A stretch of DNA of 64,000 nt from Lachnospiraceae bacterium (GTDB lineage: Bacteria; Bacillota; Clostridia; Lachnospirales; Lachnospiraceae), in the NCBI GenBank assembly GCA_910574285.1, contig CAJTAL010000018.1:18589-82588 (forward strand), written 5' to 3'. This document shows, in pieces, positions 42,391-51,555 of the stretch (its first letter is position 1; each line of letters starts with the position of its first letter). A program made the translations under genes and the position numbers. The notes below the pieces were generated by a model. The model was not told the DNA's origin and made no database searches. It saw nothing but the letters and a program-made list of their open reading frames with translations.

Positions 42391-43107
42391 ATGAATACAG
42401 ATTATCTGAAAAACAAGCGGATACTGCTCGTAGACGATGAACCGGAACTGCAGAATATGGTAACTTCCATCCTGAGAAATGCGGGCTTTACCTGTCTCCG
42501 GACTGCCGGAACTGTCCGGGACGCCGTGAATACCGCCCGTGAGTTCAAGCCGGAACTTGCCATCCTCGACGTTATGCTTCCGGACGGAGACGGTTTCTCC
42601 CTGATGGAACAGTTAAAAAGCGGCTCCGACTATCCCATCCTGTTTCTGACTGCGCGGGGAGAAGACGAAGATAAGTTCCGGGGCTTCGGGCTCGGTGCGG
42701 ATGATTACATGGTCAAACCCTTTCTCCCGAAAGAACTGGTATTCCGTATCACCGCAATCCTAAGGAGAACTTACAAAGATGAAACTCCTTTCGTGACACT
42801 GAAATACTGCCGGATTGATTTCGAGCGGGCGGAGGTTCTAAGAAGAGAGTCACCAGATGACCCCGATAAAACACTCCCCCTGACGGCCAAAGAATACGCC
42901 ATTCTCCATACCCTCTACCGCAGCGCCGGACGCATCGTGACCATCGACGCCCTGTGCGAAGCCGCCTGGGGCGATAATCCCTATGGATATGAAAATTCCC
43001 TGATGGCCCATATCCGCCGGATCAGGGAAAAGATCGAAGAAAGCCCTTCCAAACCGGAATCTCTGATTACCGTGAAAGGCTTAGGCTATAAACTAATGAT
43101 ACAGTAA
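42391..43107 (+). CDS. OmpR-family response regulator (Cpr/BraR-like)
   Basis: 238 residues: receiver with DDE at 15-17, phospho-acceptor D60 in AILDVMLPDGDG and Lys in YMVKPFLP, then a winged helix (LTAKEYAILHTLYRSAGR and YGYENSLMAHIRRIREKIE). Divergent from the lantibiotic-type ABC operon and followed by its kinase gene, the arrangement of the CprABC/CprKR loci of clostridia. No strong SD is visible (GAAAGGACTG some 17 bp upstream is the best). Confidence 0.92.
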   Translation: MNTDYLKNKRILLVDDEPELQNMVTSILRNAGFTCLRTAGTVRDAVNTAREFKPELAILDVMLPDGDGFSLMEQLKSGSDYPILFLTARGEDEDKFRGFGLGADDYMVKPFLPKELVFRITAILRRTYKDETPFVTLKYCRIDFERAEVLRRESPDDPDKTLPLTAKEYAILHTLYRSAGRIVTIDALCEAAWGDNPYGYENSLMAHIRRIREKIEESPSKPESLITVKGLGYKLMIQ

Positions 43108-43149
43108 ATACACCCCCGTCAGACTGTCTTCCGACAGAGAAGTATTTGT

Positions 43150-43169
43150 GCCGCCATCCAAAGGCGGCG
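43150..43169 (+). promoter_or_regulatory. Hairpin just before the kinase start
   Basis: GCCGCC (about 43151-43156) / GGCGGC (about 43164-43169) with loop ATCCAAA, ending a few bases before the candidate start codons. It could lower translation of the kinase relative to the regulator. Confidence 0.5.
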
Positions 43170-43183
43170 GAATGGAGATGAAC

Positions 43184-44671
43184 ATGAAAAGCATACCCAA
43201 ATTAATCCGGCGATTCCTTTGCATCCTGCTGCTTGCCACTACCCTGCTCTTCTTCCTGAATATCATCGTATTTTTTACCCTTGCTTCCATTCAGACCCCT
43301 GGGGGCTCCCCCTGGACTACCGCCTTGGAAACCGGCAAAGCATTGCAGCGTTCAGAAGACGGCAGCGGATATATCCTGCCGGAAAAGATCTCGTCAGAAT
43401 TGATGAATGAACATGCCTGGGGTATCTTAATTGACAGTGATACCCTCCGGGTTGTCTGGCATACGGATAACCTGCCCCCGGAGATTCCGCTTGAATACTC
43501 TCTGTCAGACATCGCCTCTCTTACCCGGGGGTACGTCATGAATTATCCCACCTTTCCCGGAGAATCCAAAGACGGACTAGTGGTCCTTGGCTATCCCAAA
43601 GACCGCTACTGGAAACACATGTACCCGAACTGGGACTATCATTTTATCGCAAATCTTCCCAAATACGCCTTAAATGTTCTGCTTGTGAATGCCATACTCG
43701 TCTTTCTGATTTATTTCACCGCGAACATGAAGCTTCTGCGTTCCGTCAGACCTATTGCAGAGGGAATACAGAAACTCCCCACCAAAGAACCTGTACTCAT
43801 AAAGGAGAAGGGATTGCTGTCCGAACTTGCCGCGAATATTAATCAGACCTCCGAGATCCTGCAGTCTCAGAATTATCAGCTCAGAAAGAAAGAGCGGGCA
43901 CGCGCCAACTGGATTGCCGGAGTCTCCCATGATATCCGCACACCCCTTTCTGTGGTGATGGGATATGCCGGACAGATGGAGTGCGACCCCAGCCTTACAA
44001 AAGACGCGCGGCAAAAGTCCTCCGTCATCCTAAGGCAGAGCGAACGGATACGCAATCTGATCAATGATTTGAATCTCGCCTCGAAACTTGAGTACGATAT
44101 GCAGCCGCTCTGCCGCACCCGGGAGAATGCGGTTGCCCTCGCAAGAACAGCCGCTGTTGATTTTATTAATATGGATATCGGCGGGAGATACCCCATCGAA
44201 TGGACTACGGATGCAGAAATATCCGACTGCCCCGTCTATGTAGATAAGGATCTGATCAAGCGGGCAGTCTCTAACCTGATCTGGAACTGTATCAACCATA
44301 ACCCGGACGGATGCACGATCTATATCTCCGTGCTGGCAGAAGCCGGATGTGCTAATTCCGGGCATAATAATCTGACGCCGGCCGCCGGAACAGACGCCGG
44401 CCGGCCCGACGAGGCAGCAAATTGCAACTGCGTCATTCGGGTGGAAGACAACGGCACAGGTATCTCAGAAGAAGAACTGAGCCGGCTGAATTCCCTGCCC
44501 CACTACATGATGTGCGACAGCGAAATTAAGGAACAGCGGCATGGGCTGGGCCTGCTGATCGTCAGACAGATCGCAGCCTCACACGGCGGCAGCATGATCC
44601 TGCGGCAGAGCGCCTGCGGCGGATTCGGGGCTGATATCCTGCTGCCCTTATATACCGGTCAGAGTAATTAG
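43184..44671 (+). CDS. Sensor histidine kinase (Cpr/lantibiotic type)
   Basis: About 495 residues: membrane helices at about 9-31 and 165-185, an outer domain of about 130 residues, HisKA with GVSHDIRTPLSVV, and HATPase with N-box NLIWNCINHN, DNGTGIS and RHGLGLLIVRQIA. The start is uncertain: the ATG at 43184 has GGAG six bases upstream, the one at 43172 has GGCGG. A short Ala/Gly/Asn-rich insert splits the ATPase domain (around ANSGHNNLTPAAGTDAG). It partners the regulator gene before it and is predicted to sense antimicrobial peptides (inference). Confidence 0.9.
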   Translation: MKSIPKLIRRFLCILLLATTLLFFLNIIVFFTLASIQTPGGSPWTTALETGKALQRSEDGSGYILPEKISSELMNEHAWGILIDSDTLRVVWHTDNLPPEIPLEYSLSDIASLTRGYVMNYPTFPGESKDGLVVLGYPKDRYWKHMYPNWDYHFIANLPKYALNVLLVNAILVFLIYFTANMKLLRSVRPIAEGIQKLPTKEPVLIKEKGLLSELAANINQTSEILQSQNYQLRKKERARANWIAGVSHDIRTPLSVVMGYAGQMECDPSLTKDARQKSSVILRQSERIRNLINDLNLASKLEYDMQPLCRTRENAVALARTAAVDFINMDIGGRYPIEWTTDAEISDCPVYVDKDLIKRAVSNLIWNCINHNPDGCTIYISVLAEAGCANSGHNNLTPAAGTDAGRPDEAANCNCVIRVEDNGTGISEEELSRLNSLPHYMMCDSEIKEQRHGLGLLIVRQIAASHGGSMILRQSACGGFGADILLPLYTGQSN

Positions 44672-44711
44672 CGAAACATATGGTTAATCAAATCGGGTTA
44701 TACTAAGTATT

Positions 44712-44750
44712 ATAAGCCTGCCTGTACAGCCGAGTACAAGGCAGGCTTAT
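44712..44750. terminator. Bidirectional terminator between kinase and GH4 genes
   Basis: ATAAGCCTGCCT (44712-44723) / AGGCAGGCTTAT (44739-44750), perfect 12-bp arms between convergent genes. Confidence 0.88.
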
Positions 44751-44756
44751 ATATTT

Positions 44757-46082
44757 CTAACGAGTATACATCTTCATATAATCTCCATGTGCATCTATCA
44801 GTTCGTCGCACATCTTCACGATATCATCGATGGAAAGTTCTGCTGCCGTATGCGGCTCCAGCATAGCGGCACGATAGATATCTTCACGCCTGCGGGTACG
44901 CGCCGCCTCGATGGTCAGAAGCTGGGCGTTAATATTAGTCGTATTCATAGCCGCCAACTGTAACGGCAGCGCCCCTACACGGCAGGGATTCACGCCGTTT
45001 GAATCTATCATACACGGAACCTCCACACAAGCTTCCGCCGGAAGATTGTCAATCAGTCCCCGGTTGATCACATTTCCGCCGATCTTGTACGGAACGTTTG
45101 TCACAACCGCTTCCATTATGTAGGAGGCATATTCACGGCTGCGCTCGTGAGTGATCTTACCATTGTCCAATATCTTGTTCCGCTCTTCTTCCCACTCTGC
45201 GATCTGCTTGATACAGCGTCTCGGATACTCGTCTAACGGAATGTTGAACTGATCTATCAACTCCGGATAGCGGGATTTGATGAAAAACGGATTGTATTCC
45301 GCATTATGTTCGCTGGACTCGGTGCAGTAATACCCCAAATGCTTGATATATTCAAAACGAACCATATCATTATGCTTCTCTTCTGCGTTCTTCTTCGCTG
45401 CACGGCGGCGGATCTCCGGATACAGGTCATTTCCGTCCTTATCCCTGATATCAAGAAGCCATGCCATGTGGTTGATCCCGGCGATCGTCTCAATACGTCC
45501 TTCCAGCTTATCCTTCATATCCAGCTCTTCCAGAAGCGTACTGGTACAAACCTGCACGCTGTGGCACAGTCCCACAGTCCTTACTCCTGTATAGCGCTGC
45601 ATATATCCGGAAAGAATCGCCATAGGGTTCGTATAGTTCATAAACAGAGCATCCGGGCAGACCTCTTCCATATCTCTCGCGAACTCTTCCATTACCGGAA
45701 TCGTACGGAGTCCGCGCATGATACCACCGATACCAAGTGTATCCGCAATCGTCTGCTTCAAACCGTATTTCTTCGGGATCTCAAAGTCCGTAATCGTACA
45801 TGGATCGTATCCGCCCACCTGAATCGCATTTACAACAAATGTTGCATCCTTCAATGCCGCTTTACGGTTCTCCGCTCCCAGATATGTTGAGATCCGGGCG
45901 CGTCCCTGATTCGTATTCTCGTTGATCGCCTTGATGATGATCTCGGAATCCTTAAGCCTCTCTGCGTTGATATCATACAACGCGATCTCACTGTCGCATA
46001 ACGCCGGGCTTCCCATGCAGTCTCCAAGTACGTTTCTTGCAAAAACAGTACTTCCCGCACCCATAAACGTAATTTTAGCCAT
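44757..46082 (-). CDS. melA: GH4 alpha-galactosidase/alpha-glucosidase
   Basis: 441 residues of glycoside hydrolase family 4, enzymes that use NAD+, Mn2+ and a redox-elimination mechanism to cleave alpha-galactosides or related sugars. Visible motifs: NAD-binding start ITFMGAGSTVFARNVLGD, sugar-binding NYTNPMAI, and metal-binding Cys in GLCHSVQ, then INHMAW. CHSV and the overall pattern favour the MelA/AglA branch over phospho-glycosidases; the exact substrate is not certain. AGGATTAGAGAC stands before the ATG. It is transcribed away from an AraC regulator, its probable controller. Confidence 0.9.
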   Translation of the reverse strand: MAKITFMGAGSTVFARNVLGDCMGSPALCDSEIALYDINAERLKDSEIIIKAINENTNQGRARISTYLGAENRKAALKDATFVVNAIQVGGYDPCTITDFEIPKKYGLKQTIADTLGIGGIMRGLRTIPVMEEFARDMEEVCPDALFMNYTNPMAILSGYMQRYTGVRTVGLCHSVQVCTSTLLEELDMKDKLEGRIETIAGINHMAWLLDIRDKDGNDLYPEIRRRAAKKNAEEKHNDMVRFEYIKHLGYYCTESSEHNAEYNPFFIKSRYPELIDQFNIPLDEYPRRCIKQIAEWEEERNKILDNGKITHERSREYASYIMEAVVTNVPYKIGGNVINRGLIDNLPAEACVEVPCMIDSNGVNPCRVGALPLQLAAMNTTNINAQLLTIEAARTRRREDIYRAAMLEPHTAAELSIDDIVKMCDELIDAHGDYMKMYTR

Positions 46083-46173
46083 GTCTCTAATCCTCCGTTT
46101 CTTGTCTTCTTCAAATGTTTCTTTATGATACCCAAATTATATTTTCCCAGGGATAAAAAAGCTATGCTATATG

Positions 46174-46203
46174 TTGTCAGAAATTGCAAAAATGTTGTAT
46201 AAT
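46174..46203 (+). promoter_or_regulatory. Promoter of the AraC-type regulator gene
   Basis: TTGTCA (46174-46179), 18-bp spacer, TATAAT (46198-46203), 41 bp before the start codon. On the opposite strand a TATAAT-like box near 46137-46142 could serve the GH4 gene. Confidence 0.65.
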
Positions 46204-46243
46204 ATGTTCTGCAGTTACTTATCCGGAAGAAAGGACAGATCAT

Positions 46244-47083
46244 ATGAATCAGCATACCAACCATTCCATGAAGCCGCTGGCAGTCTATTTCTACGGAAGA
46301 GAAAAATGCTCTTCCGGGCACAGTTACGGTCCCGGGATCCGTCCGCATTATCTCATCCATACCATACTAAAAGGAAAAGGGATCTTTCGTCTGGACGGCA
46401 GAGAATATACGCTGACAGCCGGAGACGCTTTCCTGATCCGCCCGCTGGAAACCACCTATTATGAAGCCGACGTCCTGGACCCCTGGGAATATATGTGGAT
46501 CGGTTTCGACGGGACGGAGGTAACGTCGATCCTGAGCGAGACTTACTTTGACTCTTCTCCGGTCTGCTATATTAAAGATGCAAAGTGGATGACCGGAATC
46601 TATGAACAGATCAGCGCCCGTATGCGGGAGTACTATACGCAGCCCGACCGGAACGCCTTAACCGCCTGCGGGCTTTTGCTGGAACTCCTGGGCGGAATGG
46701 GCTCCCACCCGGTCAAAAACCAGAAAGACCCGACACAGATCTACCTGGAGATGGCAAGGGAGTATATGAAAAATAATTACAGCTATGATATCCACATCTC
46801 AGAGATCGCGACCTTTATCGGGATCGACCGGACTTATCTGTACAGGATCTTCAAGGAGCAGGAACAGATATCCCCGAAGGGTTACCTGCAGCAATTAAGA
46901 ATAAGAGCCGCAGGTAATATGCTTCGCTCTACAGAACATTTTGTCACAGAGATCGCATATTCCTGCGGCTTTAAAGATACTTCCGCATTCTGTAATCAAT
47001 TCCGCCAGATGACCGGAATGACACCGAAGGAATTCCGGAGATTTTCTGCTCTTGAAGAAGCAGATATCGACAACACAATTTAA
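46244..47083 (+). CDS. AraC-family regulator
   Basis: 279 residues: N-terminal cupin-type sugar-binding domain (HTILKGKGIFRLDGREYTL, AGDAFLIRP) and C-terminal double helix-turn-helix (IHISEIATFIGIDRTYLYRI and EIAYSCGFKDTSAFCNQFRQ). It belongs to the MsmR/RafR-like group that activates alpha-galactoside utilisation genes. It is divergent from the GH4 gene, so it probably senses the sugar the enzyme cleaves. The start at 46244 has AAAGGA upstream; the longer frame runs into the promoter. Confidence 0.9.
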   Translation: MNQHTNHSMKPLAVYFYGREKCSSGHSYGPGIRPHYLIHTILKGKGIFRLDGREYTLTAGDAFLIRPLETTYYEADVLDPWEYMWIGFDGTEVTSILSETYFDSSPVCYIKDAKWMTGIYEQISARMREYYTQPDRNALTACGLLLELLGGMGSHPVKNQKDPTQIYLEMAREYMKNNYSYDIHISEIATFIGIDRTYLYRIFKEQEQISPKGYLQQLRIRAAGNMLRSTEHFVTEIAYSCGFKDTSAFCNQFRQMTGMTPKEFRRFSALEEADIDNTI

Positions 47084-47088
47084 CACAT

Positions 47089-48423
47089 CTATAGCCTGCG
47101 GTATACCTGCAGATACATCGCAATAAAGCATGCGCTTCCGCCGATCACATTGGACACCGGTTCCGACAGGAATACTCCGTCCGCCCCAAGCCCCAGCCGC
47201 GGCAGGAGGATGATCAGCGGAGCGACGATGAACGCCTTGCGAAGCAATGAAAAGAAAACCGCCTGCCTGGAACGCCCAAGCGCTACAAACGTACATTGCC
47301 CGCAGAACTGGAACGCCATAAAACAGAATCCCATAAAATACAGCTTAAGCGCCTCCTGTCCCACATCCAGCATCTCCTGGTTATTGGTAAATATTGACAA
47401 CAGGAACCGCGGGGATAGATTAACTACAATCCATGCCAGTATGGTATAACTTATCCCCACGGCTGTCGTAAAGCGGATCCCGCTTTTGACTCTGTCAAAA
47501 CGTTCCGCCCCGTAATCATAGCCGAGAACCGGCTGAGCCCCGCTGGTAAATCCATGAACCGGAAGCGTCAGCACTTCCCGGATAGAATTGATCACCGTCA
47601 TTACCCCTACGTATAAATCTCCGCCATAATCCCGAAGGGACGCGTTGCACAGAACCTGCACGAGGCAGTTCGTCGCCTGCATGATGAACCCGGACAAGCC
47701 TAAGGCAGTAATCTGCCCGGCCAGTTTCCGGTCGATCCGAAGACACGCTTTCCTGATGTGAAGGATTGCTTTCGGGCCGGTCAGGAACCGCATCACCCAC
47801 AACGCAGATACCATCTGGCTGACGACCGTAGCCAGCGCCGCCCCCGATACTCCCATATGCAATCCGAATATAAGCACGGGGTCTAAGACCAGATTCAACG
47901 CTGCTCCCGCAACCGTCGTAATCATCCCTGTTCCCGGGAATCCCTGGGCATTGATATATCCATTCATTCCGGCAGATACCATGGAAAATGCCGTTCCTGC
48001 CAGATATATCTTCAAATACGCGTCTGCATAAACGTATGAAGCTTCACTTGCGCCGAATAAAAACAGAATCGGCCTTCGAAAACAATAGCAAAATACAAAC
48101 AAAACAACGGAACACCCAAGCAGCATTGAGAAGGCGTTTCCCATGATCTTCTTTGCCTGCCCGTCTTCTCCCGCTCCCCGCGCCATAGAAAATAAAGGCG
48201 TGCCTCCCGCTCCAAGCAGTTGGGTAAATGCCATGATTAACGTAACAATCGGAAAAGACAGACCGATCCCCGTCAGCGCCAGACCGTCCGAACCCGGAAG
48301 ATGACCGATATACACGCGGTCAACAACATTATAGAGCATCTGGACGATCTGAGCCATAATCAGGGGAACTGCCTGTGAAATGATATTTTTTGACACGGTA
48401 TTACCCGAAAAATCTGTAGCCAT
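47089..48423 (-). CDS. MATE-family efflux transporter
   Basis: 444 residues, twelve predicted helices in two homologous halves. The start (ISQAVPLIMAQIVQMLYNVV, DRVYIGHL) is the family hallmark; the second half has GFIMQATNCLVQVLCN. MATE proteins expel cationic drugs or metabolites with Na+ or H+. The substrate is unknown. Convergent with the AraC gene; only 5 bp separate the stops. Confidence 0.93.
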   Translation of the reverse strand: MATDFSGNTVSKNIISQAVPLIMAQIVQMLYNVVDRVYIGHLPGSDGLALTGIGLSFPIVTLIMAFTQLLGAGGTPLFSMARGAGEDGQAKKIMGNAFSMLLGCSVVLFVFCYCFRRPILFLFGASEASYVYADAYLKIYLAGTAFSMVSAGMNGYINAQGFPGTGMITTVAGAALNLVLDPVLIFGLHMGVSGAALATVVSQMVSALWVMRFLTGPKAILHIRKACLRIDRKLAGQITALGLSGFIMQATNCLVQVLCNASLRDYGGDLYVGVMTVINSIREVLTLPVHGFTSGAQPVLGYDYGAERFDRVKSGIRFTTAVGISYTILAWIVVNLSPRFLLSIFTNNQEMLDVGQEALKLYFMGFCFMAFQFCGQCTFVALGRSRQAVFFSLLRKAFIVAPLIILLPRLGLGADGVFLSEPVSNVIGGSACFIAMYLQVYRRL

Positions 48424-48525
48424 TCTTCTCTCCCTGCATCATAAACTTAGTTTGATAGAATTCTATTATAACGCAGCAAGAAATATACTTCAACACCCCG
48501 GCTAACGTGTCAGCCCCAGTGTCAG

Positions 48526-48801
48526 CTACAGCCGCTGACGCTCCTGCCGTATAATACGCTGGATACTTTTTTCCGCCAGAAAATACTTTTCCGCCAATTC
48601 CTTAATCGGTCTGCCTGACAGATATTCCGTATATATCCCCGCATTTCTTTTTGCAAGTTCCGTCTTAGTATTGGTTCTTTCTCCCCATGCTTTCTTTCCT
48701 TCCTCCTTCTTGGGAATATAGACTGCGGCGCCATCCACATATTGTTGTAACTGTTCGATCAAGTCCTGCGGCAAAACCTCTGCCGCGCGTATGTAATCCA
48801 T
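48526..48801 (-). CDS. CD3324-like helix-turn-helix protein
   Basis: 91 residues with the family pattern AAEVLPQDLIEQLQQYVDGA, YIPKKEE and a C-terminal HTH (SGRPIKELAEKYFLAEKSIQ). Related to Mor-type activators and to the second copy at 61476-61775 in this window. The start at 48801 is chosen since GGAGG lies 8 bases upstream; the first ATG, three codons earlier, is too close to it. Target genes unknown; the next gene on the strand upstream is an unrecognised one. Confidence 0.82.
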   Translation of the reverse strand: MDYIRAAEVLPQDLIEQLQQYVDGAAVYIPKKEEGKKAWGERTNTKTELAKRNAGIYTEYLSGRPIKELAEKYFLAEKSIQRIIRQERQRL

Positions 48802-48851
48802 CACATGCACCTCCCTGAAATATGATCATCCATCCACATTCCTTGTGCATA

Positions 48852-49532
48852 TCAGGACTCCTTACCTCCTGCCGGATTAGCCTGTATTTGCCGGAGTATT
48901 CCTTCGATCTTCTCACAATATTCCAGTTCGTTCATATAAAATGCATATACGGAGCTTAACGCATTCGGCGGAGCCACCTGGCATTTGCCCTGCCGGATCA
49001 TGGACAAGACATGCTCTGCAGCGGCCGTTTCCTGTTGTACCTGGGACAGGCAGGAAGATGCCATGTCTCTTCCATAAAAGCGGCCGTCATCCGGTATAAT
49101 CATAGCCGTGCACGGCGGCATTTTCTTATAAAGATACTGCATCTCGGCTTCTTCCCGGGAGAGTACTTCCATATCAACCAACTCTTCCAGAAGCTTACGG
49201 TAATCTTCCTTTGTCATATCCTCCGTATTATACTTCTCCTTCAACTGCCGGATCTGTTCTTCCGTCAGTTCGCCTGACCCTTCTGACGCCCAGCCGACAT
49301 CGTATTCCGAAGTAAATCCCGCTGCCTCCGCCAGCGTCTTATTGCCGAATACGCCTGTCTTAACCTCTTCCTCCTCGAACAACTTGTGTTTCTTCTTTGC
49401 CCCAAACTGAACCCTCATCAGGCTCTGGAAACGCCATTCATTCTCCACCTTCTTTCTAAAGAGTTCCGCTTGTTTCTTCTGCTCCTCTGTCCGTGCCGAA
49501 GTATCTGCACTTCTTAGTTCTGTCACATTCAT
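48852..49532 (-). CDS. Unrecognised acidic, helical protein
   Basis: About 226 residues from an ATG at 49532 with AAAGGA upstream; longer starts (ATG 49598, TTG 49616) lack a site. Charged and helical: FRKKVENEWRFQSLMRVQF, then an acidic patch (KLFEEEEVKTG), ELTEEQIRQLKEKYNTEDM, and a compact C-terminal part (AMIIPDDGRFYGRDMASSCL). No signal peptide or membrane helix. I know no family. It sits 50 bp upstream of the CD3324-like gene on the same strand, so they may be co-transcribed. Confidence 0.7.
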   Translation of the reverse strand: MNVTELRSADTSARTEEQKKQAELFRKKVENEWRFQSLMRVQFGAKKKHKLFEEEEVKTGVFGNKTLAEAAGFTSEYDVGWASEGSGELTEEQIRQLKEKYNTEDMTKEDYRKLLEELVDMEVLSREEAEMQYLYKKMPPCTAMIIPDDGRFYGRDMASSCLSQVQQETAAAEHVLSMIRQGKCQVAPPNALSSVYAFYMNELEYCEKIEGILRQIQANPAGGKES

Positions 49533-49892
49533 AATGCTTCCTTTTACCTTATGCATGGATTGAATCATCTTCCAGCGCTCAGTTAATCCGTCGTTCATAA
49601 CTGATGTTATTCTCAATCAGAGTCCATAACAATATGCTTTCTTCTCAATCCTGCAATCCTTTCTTTGTTTTTTAGTATCCCAATTTATATTGTACCATGC
49701 CGCGCACAAAAACACAGAACATATTTTTTTTAAATTAAGAATGTGCCGGTTACTGTGCCGGAAAATCAAACCTTCAAATAACTTCCGAAATATGCTACAA
49801 TATTTCATGCGAGAGCAAAAGCGGCCTGCTCAGGGCGGATTTTTAAACCGAACATTGTAATAATATTGTAATTTAAGAAAGGAATATAAAAC
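49533..49892. other. 360-bp gap, promoter region of the aminotransferase gene
   Basis: No supported gene. It includes TACAAT at about 49796 and, before the next ATG, a direct repeat ATTGTAATAATATTGTAATTT (49855-49874 region, AT-rich), a plausible promoter or regulator site. A G/C-rich segment (GCGGCCTGCTCAGGGCGG) followed by ATTTTT lies between them. Confidence 0.4.
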
Positions 49893-51014
49893 ATGCAGGA
49901 AAACACGAAAACGTCACGCCCTGCATTTCACGGGAGTGACATCGAACAGATTGAAAAATACTATGGAATCCCCAAAGAAAATATCGTAAAATTCGGAGCC
50001 AATGTGAATCCCCTCGGACTGTCGGATTATGTACGCAAAAACCTGTCTGAGCATCTTGATATTATCACAAGTTATCCGGACAGGGATTACAAGAGCCTTA
50101 CGCAGGTTATCGCGTCCTACTGCAGTACGAATGCGGATTACGTGGTGACCGGCAACGGCTCTACCGAACTGATCTCTCTGCTGATCAGTCAGCGCGGCGC
50201 CCGGCACGCACTGGTAATCGGCCCTACTTATTCAGAATATGATCGGGAATTGTCTCTTACCGGCGGGCGGATCTCACATTACTATTTAGATGAGTCCAGG
50301 GACTTCCAACTGGATATGGAAGATTTTAAAAATGCACTTACAGACGATATTGATTTCCTGATCCTGTGTAATCCGAATAACCCTACCTCTTCTGCCCTTA
50401 CACAGGCCCAATTACACCGGCTGGCCGAATTATGCAAGGAGCAGGACGTCTTCATTATGATTGATGAAACTTACGTGGAATTCGCTCCGTCCGTAGCTGA
50501 GATCACCGCGATACCGCTGGTATCTGACTATGATAATCTAATGGTTATCCGAGGCGTATCCAAGTTCTTCGCCGCCCCCGGCCTGCGCCTGGGTTACGGT
50601 GTGACCAGCAACCGGCAATTCTTAAAAGAACTGAAAAGGAACCAAAATCCATGGTCATTAAACAGCCTCGGGGCTTACGCCGGGGAACTGATGCTTCAAG
50701 ACACAGACTATATCAGCCGCACGAGAGAACTTATCCTCTCGGAACGTGACAGATGCCTGACCAGGCTTAAGGAATTCGGCTATGTGAAGGTCTATCCTGC
50801 CTATGCGAATTTCATTCTGGTCAAGCTTCTGAAGAACGGCCTCTCTTCCTTCGACGTATTCGAACATGCCATCCGGCAGGGAATGATGATCCGGGACTGC
50901 TCTTCCTTCGAAGGACTTCCCGGCGAATATGTAAGATTCTGTATCATGAATCCTGAAGACAATACACGGCTCCTGAACTGCCTGGGCGAATTACTGGGCG
51001 GCGCACACCAGTGA
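49893..51014 (+). CDS. PLP aminotransferase, CobD/HisC-like
   Basis: 373 residues of the class II fold. FGANVNPLGLSDYVRK near the start and NPNNPTS and DETYVEF further on are typical of L-threonine-phosphate decarboxylase (CobD) and histidinol-phosphate aminotransferase. The PLP Lys is K224 in RGVSKFFAAPGLRLGYG. The FGANVNPLG start favours a CobD-like protein, but no cobalamin genes are near, so the choice is open. AAAGGA lies before the ATG. A single gene ending at a bidirectional hairpin. Confidence 0.87.
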   Translation: MQENTKTSRPAFHGSDIEQIEKYYGIPKENIVKFGANVNPLGLSDYVRKNLSEHLDIITSYPDRDYKSLTQVIASYCSTNADYVVTGNGSTELISLLISQRGARHALVIGPTYSEYDRELSLTGGRISHYYLDESRDFQLDMEDFKNALTDDIDFLILCNPNNPTSSALTQAQLHRLAELCKEQDVFIMIDETYVEFAPSVAEITAIPLVSDYDNLMVIRGVSKFFAAPGLRLGYGVTSNRQFLKELKRNQNPWSLNSLGAYAGELMLQDTDYISRTRELILSERDRCLTRLKEFGYVKVYPAYANFILVKLLKNGLSSFDVFEHAIRQGMMIRDCSSFEGLPGEYVRFCIMNPEDNTRLLNCLGELLGGAHQ

Positions 51015-51026
51015 GATATAAAAAAT

Positions 51027-51064
51027 TGCCTGTACACCGGAATTATTCTCCGACTGTACAGGCA
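51027..51064. terminator. Bidirectional terminator
   Basis: TGCCTGTACA (51027-51036) / TGTACAGGCA (51055-51064), perfect 10-bp arms, T-rich on both sides, between convergent genes. Confidence 0.88.
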
Positions 51065-51069
51065 GTTCT

Positions 51070-51555
51070 TTATTTTTTATCATACTGCTTTACTTCTACT
51101 GTCTTCGCGTCGAAATCCAAAAAAAGCTGGAATGCATAACCTTCCTCACTGGTATCCCAGATCTCTACATATTTCGGCGAAACCTCTATCAGTATCTCCG
51201 TATCCTCATGGCTGTATTTGTTATAACTCTGCCAGAGATACTTCTTGTATCCTTCCTCGAATCTGTGCCCTGGCTCATCCACAACCAGACCCTTATTCTC
51301 GGCAACGCCCTCGATCTGAATGCCGCTCCAGCACATTGCTACATTTGGATTCGCAAGAAGCTGCTTCGTCTTGCGGAAATTCTTATCGGTCTTAAAGTAT
51401 ACCTTGTCATCATAGAACAGACAGCTTACATTCCTCACCATTACATAGTCATCTTTACTGGACGCCAGCGCCATGATCTTATCTGTGCCGAGCATCTCAA
51501 ACATCCGTTCCACTGCCGCCTCGTAAGTAATTGCCTTATCCAGTGTGAATTTCAT
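51070..51555 (-). CDS. Pyridoxamine 5'-phosphate oxidase-family flavin-binding protein
   Basis: 161 residues with the split-barrel FMN-binding fold: IMALASSKDDYVMVRNVSC, VYFKTDKNFRKTKQLLANPN and VAMCWSGIQIEG. Such small proteins bind FMN and reduce or store unknown substrates. It overlaps the ribU stop by 4 bp (51552-51555) and is thus in the FMN-riboswitch operon, which supports a flavin-dependent role. Confidence 0.85.
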   Translation of the reverse strand: MKFTLDKAITYEAAVERMFEMLGTDKIMALASSKDDYVMVRNVSCLFYDDKVYFKTDKNFRKTKQLLANPNVAMCWSGIQIEGVAENKGLVVDEPGHRFEEGYKKYLWQSYNKYSHEDTEILIEVSPKYVEIWDTSEEGYAFQLFLDFDAKTVEVKQYDKK

